64,000 bases of DNA from contig JAXGGA010001022.1 in assembly GCA_038373865.1 (NCBI GenBank), forward strand, positions 62,001-126,000. The letters are read 5' to 3'. The notes beneath the pieces are model-generated. The model saw only the letters and a list, made by a program, of their open reading frames with translations, was not told where the DNA came from and ran no database searches. This DNA comes from Uloborus plumipes. Lineage: Eukaryota > Arthropoda > Arachnida > Araneae > Uloboridae. Position 1 is the first letter of the stretch. The number at the start of each line of letters is the position of its first letter. Shown piece after piece: positions 1 through 12,275 of this stretch. Position numbers and translations under genes: made by a program.

Positions 1-463
1 CCATTTCTCAAATATAAACTGAATAGAAATGATTAAGTTGGTATTAAAAATACTCGCTACATCATAATGAATAAAAAATCATGTTAGTTTTTTAAAATAG
101 ATCTCTTAAATAGAAATTAAGAAGATTTAAAGAGTTGGTGTCGGACGTAAACGCACAAATAGTAAAATTGGAGATTCACTTAAAATTTACTGAAACTCTG
201 CGAATTGACTTACCTTTTAATTTCAAAAACAGCTAAGATCGATAGTATACTTGTGACTAAAGCATATTTTACAGTTTTTTAATGATATTGTTTTGAATAA
301 AATGAACTTAGAACTACTTTTACCTTGGTGTCGGACGTAAATTTGCGGTGTCGGACGTAAACTCTTCGAATTGGACCTAAACCGTTGTTCTTAAATGCAA
401 TGATTACAGTTTTAAATAAGAAAATTAGCTTAAATCTTATTCCTAGGTCACACATCTTATTTT

Positions 464-697
464 TTAACATTTAAAAGGGTTCATCAAATTTAAACTGCCC
501 CCTTTTTCCTGTTGGGATCGGAGGACGAATACGTTTATAATGTCCCGTAATTTGTAAAACATTTTGTCCTCAGTTCTTGGCCATTTAAAATAACCTTTAG
601 AACTATGCATAACTGATACTAGAATAATTTTTTTGGTGATACATCCAAGACAAAGCATGGCATCATGCGTTACCACAAAACAGTCATTGATGTTCAC
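464..697 (-). pseudogene. Transposon protein remnant, C-terminal segment (FKWPRTEDKMFY)
   Basis: This continues the same broken gene after a short gap containing stops. It reads DCFVVTHDAMLCLG, then ILVSVMHSSKGYFKWP and EDKMFYKLRDII. The pattern V-V-x-(Y/H)-D, G-x-(I/V), VSVM, (W/F)KWP, D-K-(I/M)-(W/F)-Y is a domain I associate with the C-terminus of the same transposon protein. Segment order on the minus strand agrees with that. Clearly non-functional here. Confidence 0.5.
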
Positions 698-787
698 TGT
701 ATCAAGATCTGCAGATTTTTCGATCCCGGAATTATCAGATTTTTAATTTGTTATCACATTGTTCTTAATTTGTTATCACGTGATATA

Positions 788-1051
788 TCACCAATTTGAA
801 CTTAATTGTGTCCAACTGATTTGGCAAAATTTGATGTTTGGAATATGGAAAACAGCTTTCCAGTGTTGAGGCAAATGCTTTGTATCTATGTGTATATCTT
901 TTGCTAGAATATACTTTATGTGCATATTTGGATTTAAAAGTGCTGAAACTTGAGAAAATTGCTCCGCTTTTGTCCCCGTCATTTTTCCTGCTTTAACGCG
1001 GCGCCAAACGATTTTTTTCACAGTGCCTCCTATAGTATCAACCACCATCAA
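788..1051 (-). pseudogene. Transposon protein remnant, upstream segment (IGGTVKK)
   Basis: The open stretch reads MVVDTIGGTVKKIVWRRVKA near its start and ends with an I-x-Y then HWKAVFHIPN pattern. From memory this resembles a recurrent, unnamed transposon-encoded protein in arthropod and cnidarian genomes, in which a DGIGGTVKR block precedes a W-K-x-V-x-x-IP block. A stop lies directly upstream, so the N-terminal part is lost or frameshifted. The family name cannot be given from the sequence alone. A plus-strand reading frame at 950-1240 overlaps and is judged spurious. Confidence 0.45.
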
Positions 1052-1750
1052 CCATCAAATATGAATATTAATCAGTACACTGATAAAAAATGTAAACATT
1101 CACTTGTACAAATCCAACTACGAAATCCATGTGTTCTGACTCTTTGCGAAACAGAATACAGGTTGTGTTGTGATGATCTAGCCTTTAAAACTTTGGATGA
1201 ATACTTAAGAGTTGGGATACCGTTCTTTTCAAAGCAATAATATGTATATACACTTTTTATTAATTCAAGAGTTCCCAGAACAACTCAGATGCTTTGTAAG
1301 TGTCTTAATATAAATGTCTCATGAGGAGAAAAAAAAAACTTTTAAAGTATTATTCTGAAGCAAAATTTACTATTTAATAAGTAAATTTAAAGTATATGTA
1401 TGCACAATAAAGTCAAAATTATTTTTTTTTAATCATGCTTCACTTTAACTTTGTAATTAAAGGCAAAATATGGAGAATCACAGTTGTAAACAAGTGTTAT
1501 ATAAGGAATGTAACAGTGTCGGACGTAAACGGTGTCGGACGTAAAAAAATTCTTTACGTCCGACACCTATATTTTAATTAAAAATATTTACTTGTCACAA
1601 AATGTTAATAGGTTACATCAATGAGACCAAAGATCTTACTTTGTATACAAAGTTAGATGTATGTAGCTTTAAAATTATTGGCCCAGCATAATTAATCGTA
1701 CATTTTGGTGTCGGACGTAAAACACTTAATGTGCCCTTTGGGAATTCTAT

Positions 1751-2596
1751 CACAAATCAAAATGAATTATATTCTCACACATTTTTGCAACATCACCTGT
1801 TGTACATTGAATATGTAAATAGTTATTCGACTTAATTCATAATTTTAGTATGTATATTTTGGAAAAAACAGAGCTTCTTTGAGATTAGTCAAATGTAGTT
1901 TGAAAACGCTCTGGGTGTTGACCTTAGTTTGACCCCTTGTAACTTAGTAAAAACTTAAGTTATCAAAATTTAGACATGAATTTCAAAATATACAACTCTT
2001 TACCTTTAAAATGATACCTTGTTTGTTTAGAAATATTAATTTTCAAAATTTGACCATCTGGTTGACCTTATCGTGGAATTGCCCACTACTTAAAAAAAAA
2101 AAGTAGAGTAATGAGTAGCGCGATACAAAAAAATAGTAGTTTGTAGCGATTTCTGGAAACTACTTTTAAATTTCAAAAATAAGTAAATGAAAAAAATTAA
2201 AAAAAAAAAAAAAAACAAAAAAGAACAAAGGGAAAAAAAAAGAATTTTTAATTGACTCTGACTGGTGCAAATCTTGCACGAGTACAGCAAAGGACGCAAT
2301 GAGAAATAAGAACCATAAAAATATGAACTGGATCCCCCTTAGATACATAATTTTGATGAAATACATTCTATCTGTTTAGTGACATTAGTTTATTTGTCAT
2401 CATAATTTTTATATACCTTCAAATAATTTTCATGCTCCTAAATATTCCCTGGCAAGAAATTAAAAATAAAAATTGAAGGTTGAATTCTTTCAATCTGTCA
2501 ACTTCTGAATCCTTTCTTGAGACGAATATTCGTAAAAATTGTAAAAAAAAATCTCAAAAGGACAAATTTTAGAAAAAAAAAGTTAACTACATTTAT
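1751..2596. other. AT-rich spacer
   Basis: No convincing coding or RNA signal. It holds poly-A and poly-T tracts around 2090-2240. The apparent frames there are homopolymer artefacts. Confidence 0.6.
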
Positions 2597-3538
2597 GGGC
2601 GATTCTCTGTAAACTGGTAATTGGCTGTCCGGAACGATTATTTTAAAAATAATAAAGTGTAATAAAGTAATTATCGCTCATAATACAAATAAAGCATTAA
2701 TACTTTGTGGCCCAATTGTATTTGGAGTGATAACAATTTATTTTTTTTTTTCTAGAAATTATCTAAGCGCCAAAAACACAGTCCCCTGGCTGTCCCAATC
2801 CCATCGTCTAACTATTAAAGATAGTATTTCAAAAAACCTATTAACACTACATAAATTTGGTAATTAATATCTAAAAATAGAATAATGAAGCTATATTTTT
2901 CTTATGAAATAAGGTATAACTACGTATTTCTAAAACTTAAAATTGTCATGTTCATTCTGTCCGGAGTTTTTTCAAACAATCCCCTGTAACAAATTCAAAG
3001 CTGTAATACGAAAAATCTATAACTTTTGCAAATTCTTTTTGGTATGAAGTTTAAAGTAATCAGTGTGAATTTACCGAAATCGCCGAGAACGGTGTTGAAA
3101 CGCTACTTTGCTTAGTTTGAGAGCCACATTTGTGATGAAAGTATGCATCAGGGTCGTTGCAAAAACAGTCCTCTGGGAAGTGATTTCATTAATGTCAATT
3201 AATTTAATTATTAAACATATTAGTTATGATGTACACGATTTGTGCCTAAATTTATAGGTAGTTTCGTAACTAATTATGGTCCAATAGTTTTGCAGATATT
3301 ACGCAACAAAGAGCAAAAACACAGTCATCTGGCACAGTCCCCTGCCTAGTTATACCAGGCGGGGGACTTACCCCCTATCATGATTTATCAGAAAAACACA
3401 AACTTCAACTGGCCCTCTTTCAAACCAAAGTAATAGATTTATTTTCTGAGCAATAGCATTATAATTATACGAACATTTCAAAAAAGCGTGCCCGGACAGA
3501 TTTCGTGTGAAAAATGACGAGTTTACAGAGAATCACCC
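2597..3538 (+). mobile_element. Non-autonomous element, GGGCGATTC ends, copy 1
   Basis: The left end GGGCGATTCTCTGTAAACT and the right end, its inverse with one change, define a 942-bp element. TTAT flanks both sides as an exact 4-bp target duplication. Inside, the word ACAGTCCCCTGG and variants recur (about 2778, 2980, 3163, 3315, 3340), and TGTCCGGA lies near both ends. No coding capacity. A near-identical inverted copy lies at 15191-16137. Confidence 0.8.
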
Positions 3539-6319
3539 TTATGACAAAGTAGTTGTAGTTCGCTACAAAATTAATGTAGTTTTTCCAACCACTGGTCGTA
3601 AGCCAATGTCATTTTTACGAATTCATAGCTTTGCCCGATTAAGTTTTGCTATATTTACGAATATGATATTCAACAGTTTACACAGTTAAAGAAATAAAAG
3701 TATTATATTTTTAAGGATTTATTGCCTTATCTTGTGGTTAATAAAAGTTTTTCTTAGTAAAATAAAACGTTTTTTTTTTATGTTTTCATCCGTTTTTATT
3801 AATTTTTATAGCAATTTTGTATTCTAGATGTAAAGCATGGAAAATGAATGTCATGAAACTTCATCGCAAACTATCGAAAATTCTCTAAAATTTCATATTC
3901 GATACTTTACCTTCAATTCAGTGACTTTCGATCCAAAAATGTCCATTTTGGTAAAGTAGCGAATATTTTTCAACTATTATTGATAACTTTACAGATAATT
4001 AAAATTAAAATACCTTCAAACGATATTTTTAGTTAAAGATATCTATAAAAATTTAAAAATTGAAAGTAACCAAACGGGTCAGGAGGGATTTTATTATATT
4101 TAGTGTTTTGGCTCTCCTGAAAAATGCCAATTTTCACATTCGTAATTTTAGCATGGTGCCGACGATATAATGGCTATATATGTGTGTATATATGTTCCTT
4201 ATACACATCCGCAGTTTCCATCCGGTCTTATATATTCTCAAAAAAAAAAAAAAAAAAAAACTAATGTGCCATCCGCACTCGTTAACATGTGTTTATATTT
4301 TTACTCAATGCGACAAAACTTTTATGCAGAGACATACATAAATTTTACCTTTGAAGTGAAGATCCTTAATTACTTGAGACGTTGCAACCATTTTACCGGT
4401 AGAAAAAATAAATGCGACAACCGCTTATTAGTCGCAGAGTTTCGCAAAAGTAGTCTGATCCGCTAAGGAGCTCTCGTCTATTGCATTCATTTGACAAAAA
4501 CTTTGCAAATAAATACAAGGCTAAATACAGACGCTTAATCACTAAATCGTAAATATCTTTTAAGTCGGATGGTTGAGAAGTAATAAATATTTCTTAAATT
4601 CGAATAGAATGGTAGTGTATTAAGTTTAAAGGAAAAGCTAATGGTACCCTCATGTGACACTTTATGGGGCTCAAAAATTACTGTTATTATATTGTAGCTG
4701 TAGTGGTTTTTTTGTATTCATTGTTACGATTCTTTAAAATTAGTCTCACTATGGAACACAAGCTTTACTTCGCTTTCTTACTGACAGTAAATTAGATCAC
4801 TGTTTACATATCTAGTTTAATTTCAGTAGTTTGAAACTACAGTAATTGTCTGTTATAAGCAGTATTTTGATATTGACACCAGAAAAAACAACCATAAATG
4901 GCCATCCATTAGCTATGCTAGTTCTTTTTCTTTACAAGGAGTTTTTGAGAATGAAAAGTGTTCAGTAGTTTTTTTCTTCAGTTTGAAAAGTGTTCAGTAG
5001 GTTTTTTCTTCAGGTTATTTATAAATTTTCTCAATTAAGTTAGAAAATGTAACGAAAAATGAAATAACAAAAATAATATTTTAACAAACGTTCGCATGGA
5101 ATTTCATTAGGTATGATGATTAGAATAAGTGAAGAAATGAACCTGTTGTATCCATTTATACATTTATTTACTAACGCTGACTAATTCTAATGTTTTAAAT
5201 TTATATAAATTTTGATTCAAAAAATATGTTTCTAGTGCCTGATTTATTTTATTTTTTAAGGTAGCCTTTGAAATGTCTTCCAATAATGTATAGATTACAG
5301 AACAACCTGCAATTCTGTGCATTAATTTGAACCGTTAGAATTGCACCGATTTTTCCACTGCTCGCTGCTCCTATAATTACAGTGCAAATTTACCCTCTTA
5401 ACTCTCCTTTTTAAAGTAAAAATCATAAGCTTTATCGGATCTCATACAGTATGTTATAGTATTACCAGAATTTACCCCTACTTATACTTTTGCTGATGCT
5501 TTTTATTTTTTCATTTTTTAGATTTAGACAGGCCTTTCCTTTCAAATTTTGCCTGGGGGGCGCTAAAGGTATATAATTGATGCATATTCGATAGAAAAAA
5601 AACCAAAATGCATCTCTAAAAATAATAATCATAGCTCTGAAAGCAAGGGCGAAGCAATCACCCAATCTAGCACCTTAAATTATGAGTTTGGCTCTGGATT
5701 TAAGGTCTTGTTCTCTCTATTGTAGTATTTATTCTGACTTTAAATCGTTGAAATTAATTTTCAATGAACTTGGTGAAAATTTGCCCGTTACCTTAGATCA
5801 AATTACAATTACTTTTTGGCCTTACAATAACTTTTTTTTCTTATACATTTTCAAATTTTAGAATTTGAAATAAATTCGTTTTTGAAATCAAATTAATATT
5901 TTGGGTAGTTAATCGAGAGACGATTTTAAATGAGTGTTTTGTGTAAAAACATGTTCGAATTTATTACCCAGAATAAAAATTTCCGTAATAATGCAGACAA
6001 AATCAGTATTATTTTAACTGTTTTGGAAGCATTCAACCAAATAAATAAACGAAGAAGTTAGGAATTAATATTAAATGTAAAGTTAAACAATAAACCGTGC
6101 GACTAACCACGCATCATAAATAACTGCTAAAAATAGTCACTTTATATTAGTTGTGCAAAACCGCAATGAGCATACATATGTGATACAAGTTATACATAGT
6201 TTATAGAAAATTTGGAACTTTTTCGTTTAAAACTTGTGTATGGTATAGTTGAAAGTTTATTTCGTTCAAGTTCAAATGTAATTCTCAATAATATATTTTG
6301 TCTGAACTTACTTTAATTA
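3539..6319. other. Intergenic stretch, no gene recognised
   Basis: AT-rich sequence with a 20-nt poly-A at about 4240 and a tandem duplication of about 26 bp (AAAAGTGTTCAGTAG) at 4956-5010. The reading frames at 4170-4466 and 5462-5665 have no recognisable protein features. Confidence 0.55.
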
Positions 6320-7592
6320 GGGTCACCTGGGGTAATTCCTGGTCAAAAAGCATTAACATCCAATTATCACAAAATCTATCTAAGTTAGAGTTACAAATTT
6401 TGGTATGGAGGAAGCACATTGGGATGTCCATCGAATAAAATATTCATGCTATCAACAATACATAATGAACTTGAGTAATTGTCGTTAATTAGTGACCAGG
6501 AATTACCCCAGAGATGGGGTAATTCCTGGCCACTTACGGGGCAATTATTGGTCACTGAAATGATTGATGAAAATGCATACATTTTGTAAACACATTATTA
6601 ATACAAGTTATTAAACTAATTAGATAAAGAATTTATTTATATATATAGCTAATTAAACACTGTATTTAGTTTTTTAAGGAAGAATGCAATTGTTTTCAAC
6701 ATAATAGCTTTACTTAATAAAACTTAGCCAAAATACTTTTTATACACTTTGTATGCAATAGCTACAGCTTTTATATATGTTGTGAATGAATCTTCACCTA
6801 CCAAATAAATAGGTCCATAAAAAATATGGTGCACATGCACCATACACACTGAGCACATGCTTCTGTCTGTTATGAACAGGTTAAGGTGAACAGTTAAGTG
6901 AATAGTACAATGCAGTTACAATTAAGCATTTTTCTTAGTATAATTAAGAATAATTATTAAAACTTATAAAATAATTGGATGAAATTTATCAAAGAAAAAT
7001 TCAGTATATTGTATACTTATCATTAACAGATAAGAATGTTACATTGCGGTTACAGTTAAATTTGCAGTTAAGGCTCACAGAGTTACATATAGTTTAAATC
7101 AATAACATATGTCAATAATAGGTGAAATAATAATCCATAAATATTAAAAAAAGGACTGACCAGGAATTACCCCACTGACCAAGAATTACCCCAGTAGCCA
7201 GGGGCATTATTTGGAGCCTTCCTGCAAATTATTCAAAACAATAATGGTAAATCCAAAACTATTTTTCAGTAACTGACATGGTACCTAATTCAACCAAAAA
7301 GAGAAAAAAGAAAAATATTCAGAAGTTTGAGTTTGATTACGATCTTTGTATAAATGTATCAAAACTAAGGCCAATCTTGTTTTACGAAATTTAACAAGCC
7401 ATTTTAAAAAGAATTTTTTTTTCAAACAAAATACACAGTCAACTCATAATTAAGTAATGAATTGTAATGAAGATAGTTCAGAGTACCTCTGTGATTTTTT
7501 TCATTTTGCTGAAAGATTATTAAGACATAAAAAGGACTGTGACCAGGAATTACCCCAGAAACTTGCTGACCAGGAATTGCCCCGGGTGACCC
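6320..7592. mobile_element. Non-autonomous element with repeated GGGGTAATTCCTGGTCA word
   Basis: The ends are GGGTCACCTGGGGTAATTCC and its inverse (GGAATTGCCCCGGGTGACCC), flanked by TA on both sides, 1273 bp in all. The word GGGGTAATTCCTGGTCA recurs in both orientations at about 6330, 6494, 6514, 6538, 7157, 7178, 7540 and 7568, clustered toward the ends. A short frame beginning ATG at 7278 (lysine-rich, then FDYDLCINVSKLRPIL) may be a coding relic, but it stops after about 40 codons. Confidence 0.7.
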
Positions 7593-8404
7593 TAACGTCT
7601 TAAATTTTTTCTCTGATGAAATTTATGAATGTTTTTGTTTAAGCCTCAATGAATTATAGAATTATCAAGTCTTAAGAAGTTACCTAGAGTAGGGGTCATA
7701 TACGACATGCGAGTCACCAGTTTGGGATCCAACTTTTATTTAGATCTTTCGTTGAAGCACATAAATTTGCATTTTTTATTCATGAGACGCAAACGATGTG
7801 GATTTAAGAATTTTTCTCTGCTACTATTTTCTTATATAAAGAGCAAACACAATCTTTAGACAAATCTACTGGTAAAGCAATACACCTGAAAATTCAGCAG
7901 CTGGATAAGTATCCTTTGACTATTTACTCAATGATTGGCGATGAATGACGTTTCAATCTTTTGCAGATTAAGACATTTTCTAAGGTGGTGCAGATAAAAA
8001 TTCATAAATGAAATTTGAGCCTTGCGAAAGGTTATAAGAAACCTAAACAGTTTGTTTAAATCGGATGCTTGCGTAAATGTTTAACCAATTTTTACATAAG
8101 TTAAAACATTAAATAGAAAAAAAATGTAGAAGATTGAAATGGTGTGTGTAATTATGAGAAACATAATGAGAACAAAAACTCTTTCAATTAAATGTAAACT
8201 AGACTTTAAAAAGATTTTTCTTTTCCACTAATTTATATTAAGGTTACTTAAATAAAGAGTCAGCCAACAATTACAGCAGGAAGCAAAATAAAAAATAACC
8301 GTCTCAACAAGAAGCAACAGAAAGTGAGAATATATGCGTAAAAAGGTTTCATTTGTACAAATGGATTGAGCAAAAGGTAACAAAGACTTGTTTCTCTTAT
8401 TGTT
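7593..8404. other. Intergenic stretch, no gene recognised
   Basis: AT-rich sequence without coding, RNA or repeat structure that I can support. Its last four bases (TGTT) are the target duplication of the next element. Confidence 0.55.
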
Positions 8405-8965
8405 GGGTCATTCCATAAGGATTAATGTAACATTCAGAGTTGATTTTGTTACTGTTTTTACTTGTAACTTAAAGAATAAAAAATATTTTTAGTTATGCTG
8501 GTGGATTTACAATGTACATGGTATCTATAATCATTTCTGCTAAGATTTTAAAACAAAATTGCGTAACATTTTTGCAACCCTAAAAATTAATGCTCATGTT
8601 GTGAGGCAAAAATTTCTCAAAGTAAAGCAAGTGTTAAAAATTGAATGATATATTTGAAAACTGTGTAAAGTTGGCTTTTAAAAACATAAAACACATTTAT
8701 TAAATCTTAATTTTTTTTTAGTCTTAAGTGCCACTTTTACTCAAGATGGAGTGTGACTAACGCAACGTGACTAACGTAACCATCGAATAACCACTACAAA
8801 CTATTTATTATTTCTAATCTCAGTGATAATTACAATACTTTTTCACTTTTTTTAAAACTTCTTATGCTGTATGATTTTTATTTATGTATTTATGTTTTGA
8901 TATTTTTTTTCCCTTCAGTATTTTTTTGTCTTCGGCTGAAGTTGACATTTCTATGGAATTTACCC
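8405..8965. mobile_element. Non-autonomous element, GGGTCATTCCAT ends, TGTT target duplication
   Basis: The left end is GGGTCATTCCATAAGG and the right end ATGGAATTTACCC, an imperfect inverse. TGTT flanks both sides exactly (8401-8404 and 8966-8969). Internal words of the form GTGACTAACG(C/T)AAC are repeated side by side at about 8753-8780. Same architecture as the element at 49155-49726. Confidence 0.68.
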
Positions 8966-9117
8966 TGTTGCTTTCTGAGAATTTTGTAACCGAAATCGTA
9001 TGTGTGAGTAGGTTTCACCAGGAATTTTTTTTCCGATTTATTAAATACGGAGGCTACTCTCAAGTTTAATGAGAATAGAATTGCTCTGCTTATGTTATAA
9101 CTATAAACACAAATGAA

Positions 9118-9355
9118 TGGGCTTGGAAGATAAGAGGTTATGTGACAAAACCGAAATTGCGAGTTATTTAAGTTTAAAGTTTTATTGCTGCTGTTGTTGC
9201 AGCTTTTCTGTTTTCTGGTTTTGTCGTTAGTGTGCGTATGAAATTGGTCTAATGACGTCTTATTTTTGATGTATCAAATTTTATTTGCTTAGCTGTATCC
9301 ATTGCTAGAGTGCTCATTTTTTAAAATTTAACATAGCCCCTTCATCCTCCAAGTG
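9118..9355. repeat. Inverted-repeat element, copy 1 (CTTGGAAGATAAGAGG)
   Basis: A unit of about 240 bp with ends related to CTTGG(A/G)AGATGAAGGGG and its inverse. It shares most of its length with a second copy at 11213-11457, including a CTGTTTTCTGGTTTTGTC core. Confidence 0.65.
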
Positions 9356-11212
9356 CTTCAAATGTGAAATAGGGAATTTTTCAGTCGCGTCAAAACTTCG
9401 ATCTTAAAGTAAGAAAATTATCGGTTTAATTTTTTTTCTCGAATTTAAAACAGTAGACTAAGTTAAGCATTTTTCTTTTGTGATTCGGATAGTTAATTTG
9501 TTTTACCAGACAGGGTATTTTTATATTTGTTTATTTTTACTTCTTTATAAACAACTAGTTTTATTAACCGAAGTAAAATTTGACTTCCAACTATTTAATT
9601 TTTGCTCCTTTCTACGACTAGTTTAGTAGCATGGAAAAGACATTTTACTTCCCCCTCTTATCGGTTATTTACTATCGTCTGCTAAATTGTGTTTTCAATT
9701 GTAAAATAATTGAATCTCCTTGTAAATGATTTTACCACATGTCTTATTATATAAAGCCCTTTGTAAATTTTTCCTTTGGATAAAAATACAAGTGTTCAGG
9801 TTTTATCTGTCCTTTAGAGAAGTGCCTTACTTTGCTTTTGTACTAAAATATATAGCTAAATGTGGTGCTATTTAGCAAAAAGAAGAGCGTTTCTAAAAAT
9901 AAGCAGTGGAGATAGCCACATTTACAATAATTAACACAACTATTACTGTTTTGCTTTTCGTTCCTATGAAGTGTCCCTGATTTTATCGCAATAAATTTTA
10001 TCTACTCTAACCCTTGTATTTCACCAATATTGCCATTTTTTGTTAATATTTGAACAGATCCTTTAAGAATGAAACTTATCCTCTGATTTGAAGAGCGTTT
10101 AAAATTTTGTTTTTACTCAAAACCACTATGTTCAGGGAATATTGAATTTTGCAAATGAAAGTAATAAAAGGTTCCTTTTAAAGTGTTAGTCTAGTTGTGC
10201 TTAACCTATGGCTTACTGGCCGTATATGGCCCGTCATTTTTAATGTCACAAATTGAAAAATACATTTTGGAGCCCTCCAAAGCAAGCGATCATCTTCGCT
10301 CAATATTTAGAATGACTGTTGCGAATTCAAAGCCAAATAGTTAGAAATTTAGGCTGGTTCAATCCAAAGGGAAATAATCCAATTTTGAAAAGGTTAGAGT
10401 AAACTTGTGCTAAGTTCAAACCCTATGTTCATGAGGTTAACTCCGAAAATCTCCGACTTATAGACAATGTTTACCTCCTGTTTCGGGCAATAGGCCAAGG
10501 TTGGCGCCGAGTTGGGTTGGGTTAGTTTCGGAGTAGTTATATAAAATTATTGCAACTCAAAGCCAATAACTTATTCCTTTTTCAGTGAATTCCCTTAAAA
10601 CAAGTAAACATTGCCAAGGTCATAAACCCAACTAACCAAAGCTGCCGTGCATGGTTTCATTGAAATGTTTCTCTTAATCAGTGAAATATTTCTCAAACGT
10701 TTGCGGTCTCGCTAATAACTGCTTTGCATTTGATGCAATAAAACTCATTTTGAGGCTGCATTTAAATATTTTTTCCCCAGCAGCTTTCGCCAACTGGTTT
10801 CAGTCATAAACAGTTGAGAACTTAGCGGCTAACTATCAGGAGGGAAAACACGCAATTATAGGGTGAAACCTGGTTGCGTGCTTGTCAATTGAGACCTTCC
10901 AACCATCAAACAGGTTCAAGCTAGAATTTTAAATATCTTAAAATTGTGATGGATAGATTTAATATTGGTGCACAGCACAGTTAGATAGATAGAAAATAAA
11001 TAGCAATGCTTTTTATTTTTTGATAGGAATTTGTTTTCTGCTTAAGCAAGTTTCTGGTAGTTGATTGTATTTCTCATTGGATGAAGGATCATTAAGGATG
11101 CGTTGTTTTCGAAAGTTCGATGTTTTCGTTAAAGCATTGGTTGATGTCTTAGTAAAATCAATGTTTTGTTTTTTATGTTTTTTCAAAGCTAGACTTTCAT
11201 ACAATTGAAGGG
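9356..11212. other. Intergenic stretch, no gene recognised
   Basis: Mostly AT-rich. A less AT-rich patch at 10430-10640 has repeated GGTTAG/AACCCAACT words, possibly a small inverted repeat, but no boundaries or coding could be fixed. Confidence 0.45.
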
Positions 11213-11457
11213 CTTGGGAGATGAAGGGGTTAAGTGACAAAACAGAAATTGCGAGTAATTAAAGTTCAAAGTTTTATTGTTGTAGTTGTTACAGCTTTTT
11301 TGTTTTCTGGTTTTGTCATTAGCGTGCGTATAAAATTGGTCTATTGACATCTACTGATTGATGCAAAAAGTTTTATTTGCTTACCTGTATCCATTGCTTA
11401 CCATTGTAGAGTGTTCAGTTTTTTAAATGTAGCTTAGCCCCTTCATCCTCCAAGGCT
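11213..11457. repeat. Inverted-repeat element, copy 2
   Basis: Second copy of the 9118-9355 repeat in the same orientation. Outer bases AATTGAAGGGCTTGG and CCAAGGCTTTCAATT suggest that the inverted repeat extends further here. Confidence 0.65.
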
Positions 11458-11555
11458 TTCAATTATGGTGAAAGTTATAAAATTGCAGGTTGCAGTTCGT
11501 GTATGAATCGAGTACTGGCTTACTTAACCTCTAAGTACTTGCCTGCTCGTTTAGG

Positions 11556-11600
11556 GCAGTATAAATAACCGCTGGGGGCCCGGTAGTAGACGCAGAGCAG
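11556..11600 (+). promoter_or_regulatory. Possible TATA-type core promoter
   Basis: TATAAATA at about 11560 is followed by a GC-rich stretch and CCGGTAGTAGACGCAG about 30 bp later, a spacing typical of a TATA promoter and start site. The local composition contrasts with the AT-rich surroundings. No coding exon could be identified downstream, so this could be a promoter of an undetected short or non-coding transcript, or chance. Confidence 0.25.
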
Positions 11601-12275
11601 CGCTGCTGTAACCTGCGTAACAGGAGGTTTGCATACTATACCTTAATTGAGGGAAAAAAATATTTTTTTTTTTCAGAAAAAAACAGGACAAAACCTTTTA
11701 TCTGGGATCCAAAGAACCGGGAAACCAGAAAACCCGCAATTTTTTTCCGATTTTCAAGCAGTTTCTTAAAATATAAGTTTTGAAAAAGGAGTTTTTTTCG
11801 ATATCTGTTAAAAATATATACGATTTCTGCATAAATGCCGTATAATTTAAACGATACCGTATGAATCGCGTATAATTTGAGAATTTTAGTATATAAACTA
11901 GATTCAAAGTTGCCGAGTCAACTTACTAGCAGGAAAAAAAATCTTGTCCTTAATTTCAATTTTTCGATGTTCATAAAATGGATAATTTTAAATAACTGGT
12001 ATTGGAAAATTGAGATTTAACATCACAGAGCCCTTGATTTTAAGCAATATTGTCGTTCCGTATAGTAATATAAGTAGAGGAATGTGGGCAAAGTGAAATA
12101 GTAAAATATTTTCAGTTTGCTGCGCGACCTATCTAGCAATATTTTAACTATGTCTATAAATATATAGTTGAATCCAGTCCAAAAAAAAAAAAGCTCTAAA
12201 GATTAACGAAAATAATAAAATTAATTTTCAGAGTTTGAGAATATTCTCGTAATTTTTCAAAAATACTTCTTGTTA

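Larger units (their letters stand above)
1..1750 (-). mobile_element. Decayed DNA element with repeated GGTGTCGGACGTAAA word
   Basis: The 15-mer GGTGTCGGACGTAAA (first base G or A) occurs at 137, 327, 347, 1515, 1531 and 1707 on the plus strand and inverted at 1553-1567. The copies fall in two groups on either side of a broken minus-strand gene. They look like subterminal transposase-binding repeats. No terminal inverted repeat or target duplication was found, and the left end may lie outside the window. Confidence 0.5.

Noticed and set aside
950..1240. Plus-strand 96-codon frame
   Set aside because: It lies opposite the recognisable minus-strand transposon protein fragment and has no features of its own.
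137..1721. CRISPR-like direct repeats (GGTGTCGGACGTAAA)
   Set aside because: Spacing is irregular, one copy is inverted, and the genome is eukaryotic. The repeats fit subterminal transposon sites better.
2090..2366. Phenylalanine-rich minus-strand frames
   Set aside because: They translate poly-A and AT-rich tracts, with no start context or domain.
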